From Verrucomicrobiota bacterium (GTDB lineage: Bacteria > Verrucomicrobiota > Verrucomicrobiia > Opitutales > Seribacteraceae): DNA of 10,345 nt. This document shows positions 1-9,264 of the stretch, one piece after another. Position numbers and translations under genes: made by a program. The DNA is taken from the NCBI GenBank assembly GCA_014382645.1, contig JACNJI010000222.1, positions 1 to 10,345 on the forward strand. The letters run 5' to 3'. Numbering within the stretch: position 1 is the first letter of the stretch; each line of letters begins with the position of its first letter. The notes below the pieces were generated by a model. It was not told the DNA's origin and did no database searches. It saw nothing but the letters and a program-made list of their open reading frames with translations.

Positions 1-96
1 TACGGAACCCGCCTTCAGGCGCTCCTGCCCCTCCGCACCCATTTCGGGAAGAGATACGTGCCGTTGATAATGGCGAAGTTCTTCAGGGCTTAGCAT
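1..96 (-). CDS. thiF: ThiF/MoeB-family sulfur-carrier adenylyltransferase, N-terminal fragment (cut by window edge)
   Basis: Reading the minus strand from the ATG at 96-94, 32 codons stay open to base 1. The translation begins MLSPEELRHYQRHVSLPEMG and continues with a GQERLK segment. This is the typical start of HesA/MoeB/ThiF E1-like enzymes, just before their Rossmann ATP-binding loop, which would lie outside the window. In the thiamin pathway such an enzyme adenylates the C-terminal Gly-Gly of ThiS so that sulfur can be loaded. The start lies 9 bases after the thiH stop, as expected for the last steps of the operon, and ThiS is encoded upstream. The fragment alone cannot separate ThiF from MoeB; the gene order favours ThiF. 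Confidence 0.8.
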   Translation of the reverse strand, partial: MLSPEELRHYQRHVSLPEMGAEGQERLKAGSV

Positions 97-105
97 AGCG
101 CAAAC

Positions 106-1299
106 TCAGACGACTAGTGCGAGAGGTTGATCGTCGAGTGTCGACTCGGCTTGGAGATTGTTTGCCGAATGGCAATCATAGGACGCGTCCCAATCCTTCC
201 AAACAGGCTCGTAGCCGGCGGAAACAAGCATCCGAGCGACCTCTGCAGGAGAGCGATCATCGGAGATTGAAAATTGTTCGAGAGTCTCATGTGCGTCCTT
301 GCTCGCATAACCACCGGGCTCGGTACGAGATCCGGCGCTCATTGTAGTGACTCCCAGCTTGAAGGCATGGTCACGAAACATAGGACTCTCTCGAGTCGAG
401 AGCGTAAGTTCCAACTCATGATTAAAAATACGGTAGGCACAAAGAAGTTGCACAACGTCGCGGTCAGTAATGTTAGCATCAGAAGGGGTTTCTCCTTCGT
501 GAGGACGCATCCGAGGGAAGGACATAGAATAAGTGGAGCGCCAATACGTACGTTCGAGATAATCAAGATGAAGAGCGGCAAAAAAGGCATCGGTTCGCCA
601 ATCCTCGGTGAGACCATAAAGGCAACCCAGACCAATCTTCTTTACGCCTGCAGCACCCAAACGATCGGGAGTCTCCAAACGCCAAATCATATTGCTTTTC
701 TTGCCCTTGGGATGATGACTTCGATAGCTTCCGGAATGATAAGTTTCCTGATAAACCAAGACAGAATGCAACCCCTCCGAAGTGAGTGACTCGTATTCGT
801 GTTGTTCGAGAGGCTGAACCTCCATCGACAAGTTTGCGAAATGGGGGCGAAGAACACGCAGCGCATCACGAAAGTATTGAAGATGTACCTTTCTTTGAGA
901 TTCACCCGTGACAAGCAGCACATGCTCGAAACCTTGTTGGCTAAGAACGGAAGCCTCGGCAATGATCTCGCTCGCAGTCAGAGTCTTTCGAGGAACTGCG
1001 TTAGTGAGGCTGAAACCACAGTAATCGCAAATGTTTTGGCATTCATTGGAGAGGTACATGGGCGCGAAAAGTCGCACTCCGTCACCAAACCGCTGCCTAG
1101 TCAGTTCATGGCTAAGGCGAGCCATCGGCTCCAAGTAATCGACCGCTGCCGAAGAAACGAGAGCCCTGAAATCCTCCAACCCACCAGTACCCTTTCGGTC
1201 TAAAGCGCGTTCAACCATGGAAGGTGTTACCGAGCTTATCGCAACAGAAGTATCCTCCCAAGAGGTTTGCTCGAACAGGTCCTTAAACGAGGATTTCAT
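106..1299 (-). CDS. thiH: 2-iminoacetate synthase ThiH (radical SAM tyrosine lyase)
   Basis: ThiH cleaves tyrosine by radical SAM chemistry to p-cresol and dehydroglycine (2-iminoacetate), which ThiG uses to build the thiazole. The 397-residue protein is of normal family length. Its radical SAM cluster motif CxxxCxxC is visible as Cys87, Cys91 and Cys94, inside APMYLSNECQNICDYCGFS. Further conserved blocks include QPLEQHEY (about 161-168), the YQETYH segment in mid-protein and a C-terminal SAGSRTEPGGY segment. The ATG at 1299 lies 18 bases after the thiG stop; no strong ribosome site is seen, only AAAGGG at the end of thiG. Use of ThiH rather than the oxidase ThiO implies the oxygen-independent, tyrosine-dependent route. 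Confidence 0.96.
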   Translation of the reverse strand: MKSSFKDLFEQTSWEDTSVAISSVTPSMVERALDRKGTGGLEDFRALVSSAAVDYLEPMARLSHELTRQRFGDGVRLFAPMYLSNECQNICDYCGFSLTNAVPRKTLTASEIIAEASVLSQQGFEHVLLVTGESQRKVHLQYFRDALRVLRPHFANLSMEVQPLEQHEYESLTSEGLHSVLVYQETYHSGSYRSHHPKGKKSNMIWRLETPDRLGAAGVKKIGLGCLYGLTEDWRTDAFFAALHLDYLERTYWRSTYSMSFPRMRPHEGETPSDANITDRDVVQLLCAYRIFNHELELTLSTRESPMFRDHAFKLGVTTMSAGSRTEPGGYASKDAHETLEQFSISDDRSPAEVARMLVSAGYEPVWKDWDASYDCHSANNLQAESTLDDQPLALVV

Positions 1300-1317
1300 T
1301 AGCGGATCGAAGGTGCC

Positions 1318-2097
1318 CTACCCTTTCGCAGAAAGAAAGCCGGTTAAAGGAGAAGTTCCTTCTGCTTTACGCAAAACCGCTCCCAATCCGGCCAGTCGAG
1401 CAGAACGACCGGCTTCGACGGCTTGGGCAAACGCAGCTCCCATAACTACGGGATCTTCGGCTACGGCCATCGCAGTGTTCACCAATACGGCGTCTGCACC
1501 CATTTCCATTGCCTCAGCGGCCTGAGAAGGTGAACCGATGCCTGCGTCAACCACCACGGGCACCGAACTCTGCTCGATTATGATGCGGAGAAACTCTCGT
1601 GATTCCAACCCTAGATTGCTGCCAATGGGAGAACCTAGTGGCATGACTGCGGCTGCGCCTGCTTCCTCGAGACGCTTGCACAGGACGGGATCGGCGTGAC
1701 AGTACGGCAATACAACAAAGCCCTCCTGAACCAATTCCTCGGTCGCCCGCAAGGTCTCGATGGGATCCGGCATAAGGTATTTGGGATCCGGGTGAATTTC
1801 TAATTTCAGCCAATTAGTACCTAGAGCCTCCCTCGCCATTTTTGCGGCAAAGACAGCTTCCGTGGCATTCCGCACTCCTGAAGTATTGGGAAGAAGACGA
1901 AAGCGAGAGGTATCAATGTAGTCCAGAATAGAGTCTTCACTTGCGGAAGGATTTGTCCTTTTGAGTGCAACGGTAACCATTTCCGATCGCGAAGCTTCCA
2001 ATGAAGCACGCATGACTTCGCTTGAAGAATATTTACCAGTCCCCACAAAAAGACGTGAATTAAATCTTTCGCCAGAAATGAAAAGAGCGTCATCCAT
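1318..2097 (-). CDS. thiG: Thiazole synthase ThiG
   Basis: ThiG condenses deoxyxylulose 5-phosphate, dehydroglycine and ThiS-thiocarboxylate sulfur into the thiazole phosphate carboxylate. The 259-residue protein is full length for this TIM-barrel family. It starts with the family's [17 protein letters not shown] block (about 7-23). Lys98 in WLKLEIHPD (96-104) is at the expected Schiff-base position, with Glu100 nearby. The phosphate-binding region has [12 protein letters not shown], then [20 protein letters not shown] and [16 protein letters not shown], all characteristic. The ATG at 2097 is preceded by TAAGGAGTGGATC, where the thiE stop codon TAA overlaps a good Shine-Dalgarno sequence. It lies 10 bases after thiE and 18 bases before thiH. 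Confidence 0.97.
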   Translation of the reverse strand: MDDALFISGERFNSRLFVGTGKYSSSEVMRASLEASRSEMVTVALKRTNPSASEDSILDYIDTSRFRLLPNTSGVRNATEAVFAAKMAREALGTNWLKLEIHPDPKYLMPDPIETLRATEELVQEGFVVLPYCHADPVLCKRLEEAGAAAVMPLGSPIGSNLGLESREFLRIIIEQSSVPVVVDAGIGSPSQAAEAMEMGADAVLVNTAMAVAEDPVVMGAAFAQAVEAGRSARLAGLGAVLRKAEGTSPLTGFLSAKG

Positions 2098-2107
2098 GAT
2101 CCACTCC

Positions 2108-2752
2108 TTAGGCGGCTAAGATGGAAGATGAGTTGTTGACCGCATCGACAAACCGACGAATACCACAAGCGGAAGGGTTCCCTTCCTCAAATAAAGCGTT
2201 GCAGGCTGCCATGCCATAGGCACCAAAAGACAAAACTTTGTCGGCATCATTCGGTTCTACACCCCCAATCACAAAAGAGGGAATAGTTCCTAGTGTAAGG
2301 ATTATGGACCGTAATTCTTCTGAATCCAAGACAGGAGCGAGATTTTGCTTCGTCCCCGTATAACGGAAAGGTCCCACTCCAGCATAATCGCAAACGCCAT
2401 CGGCAACTAAAACCTCGGCATCCGTCATTGAGTTTACGGTACCGCCAATCAGAATGTCAGGCCCAAGTATATCACGAGCCAATTGGGGCGAGAGGTCATT
2501 ACTTCCGAGGTGAACCCCATCGGCTTGAGCACGCAAAGCTACCTCGGACGAATCGTTTACGATGAAAACCGCGTCAAACTCTTGACATACACTAGCGGAG
2601 GACTCGGCTGCATAAAGGTATTCAGAGAACGAGAGGGATTTCGAACGAATCTGTACCCAGCGAGCGCCGGCGTCGCAAAAAGCTCGAGTCTGTTCGGCGT
2701 GGGAAACCTCTGATAAATCAGTCGTCAGACATTGAAATCGAGGTAAATTCAT
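2108..2752 (-). CDS. thiE: Thiamine-phosphate synthase ThiE
   Basis: ThiE joins hydroxymethylpyrimidine pyrophosphate to thiazole phosphate, giving thiamin phosphate. The 214-residue length fits the family. Visible active-site elements are Gln34, Arg36 and Lys38 in VQIRSKS (pyrophosphate binding), Asn66-Asp67 in [11 protein letters not shown], Asp86 in HLGSNDL (Mg ligand area), Lys135 in [14 protein letters not shown], and the phosphate loop FVIGGV at 160-165. Unusually, the loop normally written G-x-S-x-H reads GGTVNS (103-108), so Thr105 stands for the common Ser and Asn107 for His. The ATG at 2752 overlaps the stop of the TenI-like gene by four bases (ATGA), suggesting coupled translation. 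With the ND and K motifs intact, this copy rather than its upstream paralogue is the likely synthase. Confidence 0.93.
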   Translation of the reverse strand: MNLPRFQCLTTDLSEVSHAEQTRAFCDAGARWVQIRSKSLSFSEYLYAAESSASVCQEFDAVFIVNDSSEVALRAQADGVHLGSNDLSPQLARDILGPDILIGGTVNSMTDAEVLVADGVCDYAGVGPFRYTGTKQNLAPVLDSEELRSIILTLGTIPSFVIGGVEPNDADKVLSFGAYGMAACNALFEEGNPSACGIRRFVDAVNNSSSILAA

Positions 2753-3417
2753 GGTCTCGAAGAGTCCTTTTTTCCATTCGTTGCAATATCCTCAAGCCAA
2801 GAACTGTTTTCCGGACCACTGCGCGATGGAATAGCCGTTCGGTATCGCATAAATGCCTTTTGCGGATAGCGACTTCCCCACACTCCACCAAGAGCAGCAA
2901 CCCCATCGAAACCCAATGAAAGCGACACCCTTACTTTTTCGGGCACGATACCTCCCAAGGCTACGATTCGTGGAAGTTCGACACCCAATTTTCGACGGTC
3001 GACAAAAAACGACCTAAGTTCTGAAGCGGGAAATGCAGAATTATAACCCTGCTTTGATACCGAATCGAAAATGGGACCAAGAAAGGCATAGTCGAGTTTT
3101 TCCTTGGAAGTACTCAACTCATCAAGGTGATGGAACGATCGGCTAATTGTCCCATCAACCTCTTTTCCCAGATATTGCTCTTTCGAAGACAAATGATACC
3201 CCGCAAATGGATATTCCGTCAACAGCTCGGGTCTTCTGTGAATCACCGTTCTCTCAATGCACTCGTCAGGAAATTCATTAAGAAATCCCCGAAGTTCGTC
3301 CAAAGACCAATCTGGTTTCCGTACATGGAACCGAGACAGGCCCATTTCGAAGATTCTTCGGATCGTAGAAGCCTCGTTTTTTTTCTTACTCGGCGAAGAA
3401 ATCAGAATCACTTCCAT
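2749..3417 (-). CDS. tenI: TenI-like protein, probable thiazole tautomerase (ThiE paralogue)
   Basis: This 222-residue protein belongs to the ThiE/TenI fold: GLSRFHVRKPDW (26-37), GYHLSS (73-78), LDYAFLGPIFDSVSKQGY (108-125) and a phosphate-loop-like IVALGGI (151-157). It lacks the Asn-Asp metal pair and the Lys-bearing TxTK loop of true thiamine-phosphate synthases, so it probably does not couple the two halves. His96 in RSFHH aligns with the motif carrying the catalytic His of Bacillus TenI, which aromatises the ThiG product; a tautomerase role is therefore the best inference. The start ATG at 3417 follows AAGGAGG at 3429-3435 within the end of thiS. The C-terminus, after about residue 195, is polar and may be disordered. 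Similar paralogues are often labelled thiamine phosphate synthase in databases. Confidence 0.8.
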   Translation of the reverse strand: MEVILISSPSKKKNEASTIRRIFEMGLSRFHVRKPDWSLDELRGFLNEFPDECIERTVIHRRPELLTEYPFAGYHLSSKEQYLGKEVDGTISRSFHHLDELSTSKEKLDYAFLGPIFDSVSKQGYNSAFPASELRSFFVDRRKLGVELPRIVALGGIVPEKVRVSLSLGFDGVAALGGVWGSRYPQKAFMRYRTAIPSRSGPENSSWLEDIATNGKKDSSRP

Positions 3418-3424
3418 CGAAAAG

Positions 3425-5735
<2,311 letters not shown>

Positions 5736-5747
5736 TGTTTCATTCCG

Positions 5748-5776
5748 ATTAAAGGAAACTAGGGAAGTTAATGCAA
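5748..5776 (-). promoter_or_regulatory. Possible sigma70-type promoter for the thiamin operon
   Basis: On the minus strand TTGCAT (5776-5771) and TTTAAT (5753-5748) are separated by 17 bases. The -10 matches the TATAAT consensus at 5 of 6 positions; the -35 matches only the leading TTG. Transcription would start around 5740, just before the riboswitch P1, which is where a promoter is needed. It sits between the isomerase stop (5798) and the aptamer. This is a weak consensus match, and promoter rules in the likely host group are not well fixed. Confidence 0.35.
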
Positions 5777-5797
5777 CAAAATTGCGAGCGAAAGGGA

Positions 5798-6658
5798 TTA
5801 AAGTCCAAGTAATCGGTTCATCAGAACCGCAGTCTTTTCGTCGCCACCGTCACTGCCTTCGCGAGTGACCCAACCCGAAAACTCGATTTTCGATAATTCC
5901 CTACGAACTTGCATCCAGTCGACGTCACCTTGTCCGAGTGGGCAAAAACCATTCTTCACTCCCCAGTCCTTGACGTCCAATTTAACGATCCTTGATCCAA
6001 GTACGCGAATCCATTCATGACTAGGGGCAAACTTCTGCATATTTCCGATGTCATAGTAGGCTCCGACCCAAGGGTTATCGATTGCATCGAGATAGTCGCG
6101 AAATTGTTCCGGCTTATAACAGAAACCATTCCAAACCGTCTCGATCAGGACACGGATGCCCAAGTGGCTCGCCAACGGCAAGACCTTGCGAATCTCGGCA
6201 ATGGAACGCTCCCAGACTTGGTCGTGAGTCTCCTCCTTGCCTTTCACCGCTCCCGGCACGAGCAGGACGGACGAACCACCTACCGCCTTGGACTCGCGAA
6301 TAGCGTCCTCGAGTCCCTTGCGTCCTATCTCGCGAACTTCCTCCTCAGGTGAGGAGAGACGCATCTTCCAGTGCTTATTATAGACAACCCCGTGCATGGG
6401 CAGTCCTACCTCGGAGCAAGCCTTATTCAAGCCGACGAGATCCATTCCCGGGGCGGAACCTTCCACCCCGTCGAAACCCAGTTCCTTCAATTTTTTAAGG
6501 CGATCAAGATTCACTCTGCCCCCGTACTTGACCGACTTGTAAATTCGTCCGCGAAACTCCGGTTTCGGATCTTCCTCGACTGTTTGGGCATTCGCGGTGC
6601 CGATCACTCCAACCAAACCGACGGCACTCGATTTCTGAATAAATTGGCGTCGCTTCAT
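5798..6658 (-). CDS. Tat-signal TIM-barrel sugar phosphate isomerase/epimerase family protein
   Basis: A 286-residue protein of the xylose-isomerase-like TIM-barrel family (AP endonuclease 2 fold). It begins MKRRQFIQKSSAVGLVGVIG: a twin-arginine motif, a short hydrophobic stretch and a likely cleavage site ANA/QT after residue 24. Export to the periplasm by Tat is therefore likely. The barrel shows LKELGFDGVEG (58-67), LGIRVLIETVWNGF (166-179, metal ligand candidate Glu173), AYYDIGN (200-206, Asp203) and WVTREGSDGG (263-272, Glu267). Where many relatives have His-x-Lys-Asp, this one reads LDVKDW (227-232). The substrate cannot be named; hydroxypyruvate isomerase and sugar epimerases share the fold. 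It starts 34 bases after the GntP permease stop and is probably co-transcribed with it, suggesting a role on the same sugar or sugar acid. Confidence 0.85.
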   Translation of the reverse strand: MKRRQFIQKSSAVGLVGVIGTANAQTVEEDPKPEFRGRIYKSVKYGGRVNLDRLKKLKELGFDGVEGSAPGMDLVGLNKACSEVGLPMHGVVYNKHWKMRLSSPEEEVREIGRKGLEDAIRESKAVGGSSVLLVPGAVKGKEETHDQVWERSIAEIRKVLPLASHLGIRVLIETVWNGFCYKPEQFRDYLDAIDNPWVGAYYDIGNMQKFAPSHEWIRVLGSRIVKLDVKDWGVKNGFCPLGQGDVDWMQVRRELSKIEFSGWVTREGSDGGDEKTAVLMNRLLGL

Positions 6659-6692
6659 ATTGATTTCGTCTTTTGGATTTATAATAAGGAAA

Positions 6693-8234
6693 CTACCTCA
6701 TTGGCAGGAGAATGGAAGCAGGGAGAATCATGACCAAGCCAAGTAATGAAATAGCCGTCAACAAAACAGACCATGTCTTCAAGGTTTCCTTTTCCGTGAA
6801 TCCACTCAATCGCTGAACCACCCAGAAACCGCTATCGTTCATCCAGGAAAGTGTTATTGAGCCGAATCCAATCGCCAAAAAGATATAGACGGGATGGTAA
6901 GCCAAGTCCGAACCGTCGCCGATTACGGCCGACATCAAGCCCACTCCGGTTATCATGGCAACCGTTGCGGATCCTTGAGCAATACGAACCACTGCCGTGG
7001 CCAACCAAGCAAGCAGAACATAGGAAATATTGAATTCCTTGGCCATACCCTCGATGACGTCCCCTACCCCGGCTAGACGAATCATACCTCCAAATGCACC
7101 TCCCGCTCCAGTTATTAAAATGATTACACCCGCCATACCCAGTGGACCTTCCAAAGCTGAACTCAGTTTTTTGGAAAAATCCCCCCCGGGTCCTCGATGC
7201 TCTCGAGCCAACTGTTTGCCAAGAAGCCATATCGCGATTCCCGCAGCACAAGACATGGCAACGTTCGGGTTCCCGAAGAAGGACAAGTATTCAAAGAAAG
7301 AAAGGTAACCTTCCGACTGTAGAAAGCTTCCCGCATCGGACGTCTTCATCAGCAGTTTCAAGATGGAGACGAGGGAGATTAAGACAACGGGCAAGGCAAT
7401 GGGAAGAGAGGAAAAGAAAAGGGGAGGCAACTCGTCGTCCTTCTTATCGACGATCTTGCGGAGTTCCTCCTTGGAGGTTCCTGCTACGTCTCGCATCGGG
7501 ATCTGGTACTTGGCGTCAAACCAAGCTGCCATTTTCAGGACCAAAAAAGCAGGCAAGATACTAGCCACAAGTCCGGCCATCATGGCATAACCCAGATCCA
7601 GTTTCAGTCCGTCTGCAATCATCAGTGGTCCGGGAGTGGGCGGCACCATGGAATGTGTAATGGCACCTGCTCCAGCCATAGCGATTACGTACATGGTATA
7701 ATTTTTTCCCGTTCGCAGGGCTAACGCCCGGGCCAAGGGAATGAGCAAAAAGAAGACCGTGTCGAAAAAAACCGGTATCGAGAGTAGAAAGCCGCTAAGC
7801 AAGAGCACTATGCCGGCTCGCTTTTCGCCAAATACGCGCATAAGAGAACGCACCACTCGATCAGCGGCACCACTACCCATCATACAAGTTCCGATGATTG
7901 CGGCCAATGCCACAACCAGTCCAATTCCACCCGCGGTATTGCCGAAACCCAGTAAAGACCATTTTACTGCCTTACCCAAATCACTCGTGGGTTCACCGGC
8001 GGTGTCGTCCAATTGAACGCGAGAATGAAAAAGACCTTTGTTTTCAGTAGTCAACTCCGGCAGCGGGCCCGTCATCAATCCGACAAGGATCGCAGCGAGC
8101 ATCAAGGTAAGGAAGGGATGAAGCTTCAGTTTCGTTATGCCGATTACGACCCATACCACACTGACTCCAAGAATGACTAGCGGCCAGGTATCGATATTGG
8201 AAGATGCAGTGAATTCGAGAATGGGAAGGCTCAT
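6693..8234 (-). CDS. GntP-family permease (gluconate-type H+ symporter)
   Basis: An inner-membrane carrier of the gluconate:H+ symporter family. Most of its 513 residues are hydrophobic segments. Family blocks are KLHPFLTLMLAAILVGL (37-53), GFGNTAGGIGLVVALAAIIG (97-116), LSIPVFFDTVFFLLIPLA (151-168), HSMVPPTPGPLMIADGL (194-210), AQGSATVAMITG (419-430) and SWMNDSGFWVV (463-473). It is longer than the usual ~440-450 residues, mainly through a polar loop at about 58-90 and another near 250-272. Relatives move gluconate, idonate, fructuronate or D-serine, so the substrate is open. The ATG at 8234 has only a weak AGAG ahead of it. It lies between a sugar-type dehydrogenase (107-bp gap) and a sugar isomerase (34-bp gap), supporting a sugar-acid utilisation locus. 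Confidence 0.92.
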   Translation of the reverse strand: MSLPILEFTASSNIDTWPLVILGVSVVWVVIGITKLKLHPFLTLMLAAILVGLMTGPLPELTTENKGLFHSRVQLDDTAGEPTSDLGKAVKWSLLGFGNTAGGIGLVVALAAIIGTCMMGSGAADRVVRSLMRVFGEKRAGIVLLLSGFLLSIPVFFDTVFFLLIPLARALALRTGKNYTMYVIAMAGAGAITHSMVPPTPGPLMIADGLKLDLGYAMMAGLVASILPAFLVLKMAAWFDAKYQIPMRDVAGTSKEELRKIVDKKDDELPPLFFSSLPIALPVVLISLVSILKLLMKTSDAGSFLQSEGYLSFFEYLSFFGNPNVAMSCAAGIAIWLLGKQLAREHRGPGGDFSKKLSSALEGPLGMAGVIILITGAGGAFGGMIRLAGVGDVIEGMAKEFNISYVLLAWLATAVVRIAQGSATVAMITGVGLMSAVIGDGSDLAYHPVYIFLAIGFGSITLSWMNDSGFWVVQRLSGFTEKETLKTWSVLLTAISLLGLVMILPASILLPMR

Positions 8235-8262
8235 GACGACTCTATGTATTCGATAAACAAGG

Positions 8263-8278
8263 TTTGAGAGTACTCAAA
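8263..8278. repeat. 16-bp palindrome in the dehydrogenase-permease gap, possible operator
   Basis: The plus strand reads TTTGAGAGTACTCAAA: perfect 6-bp arms TTTGAG/CTCAAA around a 4-base centre. It lies 29 bases before the GntP start codon. Its size and position suit a dimeric regulator site upstream of the permease, or a small RNA hairpin between the two genes; nothing in the sequence decides. No convincing promoter was found in the gap. Confidence 0.4.
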
Positions 8279-8307
8279 ACCGTAAACGGAGAACTGCAAA
8301 CCGTAAA
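8277..8307. repeat. Direct repeat AAACCGTAAA x2, spaced 21 bp
   Basis: AAACCGTAAA occurs at 8277-8286 and again at 8298-8307 on the plus strand. The start-to-start distance of 21 bp is two helical turns, so both copies face the same side of the DNA. The first copy overlaps the end of the adjacent palindrome. Such phased repeats often bind a transcription regulator; here that is only inferred from spacing and position. Confidence 0.4.
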
Positions 8308-8341
8308 TGCAAAGACCGATGGAGTTTGTTCAAAAGAAGAC

Positions 8342-9178
8342 CTAGGGTTGCAACACGACTTTCAGGAGACCTTCCGTATTGTTTCGCAACCGGTCGAACC
8401 AAGATGCGCCGTCCTTTAGGTCGGCCACTGCACTAATTATAGGGTCTACCTTGATTTTCCCTGAAGCCACAGCCTCGAGAGCCAAAGAATATTCACCAGC
8501 GGAAGCACAGGAACCTAAAACCGACAGTTCACGCGTCACTACGGACTGCAAAGGAAAATTAATTTCAGGTGCCAAATTGCCAACCAGACAGGTCGCCCCA
8601 CCCTTGCGCAAGACTTCGATTGCCAAACCGACGGTATCGGCAACTCCCACGGCCTCTACGGAAACATGAGCACCCTCGCCATCTGTTGCATCCTTAACAG
8701 CGCCCACAATGTCGTCTTTTCCCGGAACGAAGGTTTGATCCGCCCCAAGCTCCCTAGCCAAAGCCAATTTGTCCTCGGCCAAATCTATGGCGAAAACATA
8801 ACCACAACCGGCTGCCTTCAGAGCTTGAACGAGAAACAGCCCGATCATCCCGGTACCGACCACCACTCCCGTTTCTCCACCCGATATCGGCAGACGACTC
8901 ACTCCATGTAAAGCAATTGATACGGGTTCGGCCAATGCAGCTTGCTCAAAACTCACTTCGTCCGGGATGGAACACACTCCAAAATGCGGGATCACAACCC
9001 TCTCGGCAAAAGCGCCGTGACGCCTATAATCTTCACAAGAGACGCCAATCACCTGACGATTGCCACAAAGATTAACCAAGCCTTGCTTGCAATAATGACA
9101 CTCCCCGCAATAGGTAGTTGAGTCAAAGGTAACTCGGTCCCCGGATTTCCACTCCGTCACCTCACTACCGTTTTTACC
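8342..9178 (-). CDS. Zinc-dependent medium-chain alcohol dehydrogenase, N-terminally truncated
   Basis: A medium-chain dehydrogenase of the sorbitol/threonine dehydrogenase type, which would oxidise a polyol or sugar acid with NAD(P). From the in-frame GTG at 9160 it has 272 residues, against the usual ~345. The reading frame continues upstream as GKNGSEV, which still fits the family, to about 9178. Structural zinc cysteines are Cys18, Cys21, Cys24 and Cys32 (YCGECHYCKQGLVNLC). Next come the catalytic-domain AALAEPVSIALHGV, the nucleotide loop VVVGTGMIGLFLVQA, and FAIDLAEDKLALARELGAD. Missing are the first ~75 residues, with the Cys and the Gly-His-Glu that bind catalytic zinc, so this product could not be an active enzyme. 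The cut coincides with the start of phage-type DNA. It probably belonged to the same operon as the permease and isomerase. Confidence 0.88.
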   Translation of the reverse strand, partial: GKNGSEVTEWKSGDRVTFDSTTYCGECHYCKQGLVNLCGNRQVIGVSCEDYRRHGAFAERVVIPHFGVCSIPDEVSFEQAALAEPVSIALHGVSRLPISGGETGVVVGTGMIGLFLVQALKAAGCGYVFAIDLAEDKLALARELGADQTFVPGKDDIVGAVKDATDGEGAHVSVEAVGVADTVGLAIEVLRKGGATCLVGNLAPEINFPLQSVVTRELSVLGSCASAGEYSLALEAVASGKIKVDPIISAVADLKDGASWFDRLRNNTEGLLKVVLQP

Positions 9179-9264
9179 TTGTTCTCGTTGAAAGGCGGGG
9201 CAATTGCTTCAATTCGTTCTTTGGGCAATGGGCCCGTTTCAATGTCAAAAACGCAAATTCTCAT
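9157..9264 (-). pseudogene. Phage-type DEDD 3'-5' exonuclease, N-terminal fragment ending at the junction
   Basis: This ORF is only 35 codons long. From the ATG at 9264-9262 it reads MRICVFDIETGPLPKERIEA, and the exonuclease-like part runs to about codon 32 (APPFNENKVKT). FDIETGPL is the Exo I motif of RNase H-like DEDD exonucleases, with Asp7 and Glu9 as metal ligands. After codon 32 the frame gives VVR and a TGA at 9159-9157, which I read as dehydrogenase DNA in the wrong frame. The start overlaps the stop of the ERF gene (ATGA), a tight phage-style junction; ERF and exonuclease genes often sit together in phage recombination modules. The remaining ~200 codons expected are absent. Confidence 0.65.
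9168..9178. other. Breakpoint between phage-type and chromosomal sequence
   Basis: Minus-strand GGTAAAAACGG (9178-9168) reads plausibly both ways. In the exonuclease frame it encodes most of K-V-K-T. In the dehydrogenase frame it encodes G-K-N-G before SEVTEWKSGDRV. Above it only the exonuclease and ERF frames make sense; below it only the dehydrogenase frame does. I therefore place the join here, within about 10 bases. No integrase, tRNA or terminal repeat lies nearby in the window. Confidence 0.6.

Noticed and set aside
274..789. Long plus-strand open frame (171 codons) opposite thiH
   Set aside because: It lies entirely antisense to a clearly identified ThiH, with no recognisable protein pattern. 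The other plus-strand frames in the window are likewise shadows of minus-strand genes.
2749..3417. Second thiamine-phosphate synthase (duplicate thiE)
   Set aside because: The Asn-Asp metal pair and TxTK loop are missing, while the TenI His motif is present.
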